DNA of 64,000 nucleotides from Thalassotalea eurytherma. GTDB taxonomy: Bacteria > Pseudomonadota > Gammaproteobacteria > Enterobacterales > Alteromonadaceae. Position 1 is the first letter of the stretch. The number at the start of each line of letters is the position of its first letter. This document shows positions 62,355-64,000 of this stretch, in pieces. Location of the stretch: contig NZ_BSSU01000010.1 in the NCBI RefSeq assembly GCF_030161415.1, positions 1 to 64,000 of the forward strand, read 5' to 3'. The notes below the pieces were generated by a model. The model was not told where the DNA came from, did not search any database, and saw only the letters and a program-made list of their open reading frames with translations. The position numbers and the translations under genes are program-made.

Positions 62355-62825
62355 ATGAAAAAGTTAGATGAAATAGATTTACGCATTTTGACCATTTTGT
62401 TTTCAGATGCCGACATTACCAATAAAGAATTAGCAGCGCAGATAGGCATTGCTCCTTCAACCTGCCTTGAACGCGTAAAGCGCATGAAGCAAAACGGTGT
62501 AATCAAAAATGCATTTGTCGATATTAACTTTAAAACACTAGGTGGCAATATCGAAGCGATTGCGGCGATTCGCTTACAGCCTTATTCAGAGCAAATTGTA
62601 AACTTGTTACGTGACGATTTGTTGAAACTGCCTGAAATAGTAAGTTTGTATCATATGGGAGGGAGTTATGACTACTTTATCCATATGTCCGTAAAAGACT
62701 CTGAACATTTGCGCCGCTTTGTTTTTGACGCAATCACCTCTCGTGAAGAGGTACAAACGGTTGAAACTTCACTTGTTTTTGAGCACAGTCGCAGTAGCGT
62801 ATTACCAAACTTTAGTGAAGATTAA
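62355..62825 (+). CDS. Lrp/AsnC-family transcriptional regulator
   Basis: The 156-aa protein has an N-terminal winged helix (LDEIDLRILTILFSDADITN, LAAQIGIAPSTCLERVKRMK) and a C-terminal RAM ligand-binding domain (AIRLQPYSEQIVNL, EIVSLYHMGGSYDYFIHMSV, VETSLVFEHSRS). It is shorter and more divergent than global Lrp. It is divergent from nhaA, which may be a target. The effector is unknown. Confidence 0.9.
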   Translation: MKKLDEIDLRILTILFSDADITNKELAAQIGIAPSTCLERVKRMKQNGVIKNAFVDINFKTLGGNIEAIAAIRLQPYSEQIVNLLRDDLLKLPEIVSLYHMGGSYDYFIHMSVKDSEHLRRFVFDAITSREEVQTVETSLVFEHSRSSVLPNFSED

Positions 62826-62851
62826 CGATTTCACTTAGGAAAAAATGATAA

Positions 62852-62884
62852 AGGCAGTGTAAGTAAAAACACTGCCCTTTTTTT
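62852..62884 (+). terminator. Terminator behind the Lrp-type gene
   Basis: AGGCAGTGT and ACACTGCCT-like arm (ACACTGCCC) pair around AAGTAAAA, followed by seven T. Confidence 0.85.
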
Positions 62885-62924
62885 GTTTAAGTCATTCACG
62901 TTGCAATGGTAAATCTCAAATAAT

Positions 62925-62950
62925 AAAAAACCTCGCCAAGAGCGAGGTTT
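62925..62950 (-). terminator. Terminator behind dnaJ
   Basis: AAACCTCGC and GCGAGGTTT pair around CAAGA; the minus strand is followed by TTTTTTATTA. Confidence 0.88.
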
Positions 62951-62998
62951 ACATTCGAGAAAGGTGAATATTTCTCAATAAACTGTCACGACTTCATG

Positions 62999-64000
62999 TT
63001 ATGACTTAAGGTCATCAAAGAACTTTTTCACACCATCAAAGAAGCCAGTTTCACGTGGGCTGTGCTTTGCTGTGCTCTTACCCATCTTCTCATCTAATTG
63101 ACGTAATAAGTCGGCTTGATCGCCAGATAAGTTAACAGGTGTTTCAACCACGACTTTACACATTAAGTCGCCAGTAATGTTTGAACGAACTGACTTCACA
63201 CCTTTGCCACGTAAACGGAACATTTTGCCCGTCTGTGTTTCTTTAGGTATTTTCAGTTTTACTTTGCCTTCTAGTGTCGGTACTTCAATCTCTCCACCAA
63301 GCGCAGCGGTTGTAAAACTAATTGGCACTTCACAATAAAGGTGGTTTTCATCACGAACAAAAATAGGGTGATCTTTCACGTTCACTTGAACATATAAATC
63401 ACCTGCTGGAGCACCATGTTCGCCAGCTTCACCTTCACCTGATAAACGAATTCTGTCGCCAGTATCAACACCTGCTGGCACTTTGGCGTTAAGTGTTTTA
63501 GTTTTCTGAACACGACCTTGGCCATGACATGAATTACAAGGATCAGAAATAACTTTACCTTGGCCATTACACGTAGGACATGTTTGCTGAACTGCAAATA
63601 AGCCTTGGCGCATTTGTACCTGACCGTGGCCATGACATGTTGAACATGTTTTCGCTGATGTACCTTTCTTAGCACCACTGCCATCACAAGGCTCACATGC
63701 TACATAAGTGGGTACTTTAATTTCTACAGACTTACCTTTAACCGCGTCTTCAAGGCTCATTTCTAAGTTATAACGTAAGTCACTACCACGGCGTGCGCGA
63801 GAACCACCGCCTCCGCCGCCACGGCGTCCGCCGCCGAAAATATCACCGAAAACGTCACCAAAAATATCACCAAAATCTTGACCGCCACCGAAGCCGCCAC
63901 CGCCCATACCACCTTGTTCAAAGGCTGCATGACCGTATTGGTCGTACGCGGCACGTTTTTGCTCATCACCTAAAACTTCATAAGCTTCTTTCACTTGCTT
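62999..64000 (-). CDS. dnaJ: Chaperone DnaJ, 5' end cut by window
   Basis: The frame is open to the right edge; 334 codons are visible, beginning inside the J domain ([20 protein letters not shown]). A Gly/Phe-rich region ([20 protein letters not shown]) follows, then the four CxxCxGxG zinc repeats ([32 protein letters not shown]) and the C-terminal substrate domains. It is the DnaK co-chaperone. The start codon and HPD motif lie outside the window. Here dnaJ is about 40 kb from dapB, which follows it directly in many relatives. Confidence 0.97.
   Translation of the reverse strand, partial: KQVKEAYEVLGDEQKRAAYDQYGHAAFEQGGMGGGGFGGGQDFGDIFGDVFGDIFGGGRRGGGGGGSRARRGSDLRYNLEMSLEDAVKGKSVEIKVPTYVACEPCDGSGAKKGTSAKTCSTCHGHGQVQMRQGLFAVQQTCPTCNGQGKVISDPCNSCHGQGRVQKTKTLNAKVPAGVDTGDRIRLSGEGEAGEHGAPAGDLYVQVNVKDHPIFVRDENHLYCEVPISFTTAALGGEIEVPTLEGKVKLKIPKETQTGKMFRLRGKGVKSVRSNITGDLMCKVVVETPVNLSGDQADLLRQLDEKMGKSTAKHSPRETGFFDGVKKFFDDLKS

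Overview
The window reads as chromosomal DNA of an AT-rich marine gammaproteobacterium of the order Alteromonadales, most like Colwelliaceae (Colwellia/Thalassotalea). The evidence is the gene content and order (rlmE-ftsH-folP-glmM-tpiA-secG-tRNA-Leu, greA-carB-carA-dapB, cysZ/zipA/ligA, fabB-pdxB-asd-fimV-truA-accD-folC-dedD-cvpA-purF), the presence of miaE, epmC, efpL and fimV, two Na+/H+ antiporters and a secreted laminarinase-type enzyme. The family placement is inference; no 16S gene is present.

Layout. Positions 1-7.7 kb are an accessory carbohydrate region: the 5' part of a large multimodular GH16 lipoprotein gene (cut by the window edge), a LytS/LytTR-type two-component pair, a secreted alpha/beta-hydrolase, and two decayed gene tails (an AraC-family regulator and a sulfatase) beside tRNA-Leu(GAG). 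From 7.7 to 24 kb is a conserved core: secG, tpiA, glmM, folP, ftsH, rlmE, yhbY, then two small accessory genes, greA, an array of ten 44/45-bp palindromic repeats, carB, carA, dapB and an FKBP isomerase. From 24 to 31 kb lie an NhaC antiporter, an M48 lipoprotein protease, an OmpR-type two-component system transcribed behind two secreted spondin-domain proteins, and a secreted 2H-phosphoesterase-like protein. From 31 to 43 kb are ligA, zipA, smc, cysZ, efpL, miaE and several small unknowns. From 43 to 63 kb is the purF-fabB cluster, mnmC, epmC, an ATP-NAD kinase-like gene, nhaA and an Lrp-type regulator, and finally the 3' part of dnaJ.

How genes work together. The GH16 enzyme, the esterase-like protein and the LytTR regulator plausibly form a small polysaccharide-response module: similar direct repeats lie in front of both the GH16 gene and the kinase gene. 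The sulfatase and AraC remnants suggest the locus was once larger. The spondin/two-component operon has three TGTGAT repeats with exact 11-bp spacing in its promoter region and a strong hairpin that covers the start of the regulator gene; it is the best candidate here for an undescribed regulatory system. fabB is preceded by a composite FadR/FabR operator, as known for E. coli unsaturated fatty acid synthesis genes.

Most of the rest is ordinary housekeeping. Gene functions are assigned from motifs visible in the translations and from knowledge of the families; no database search was possible.
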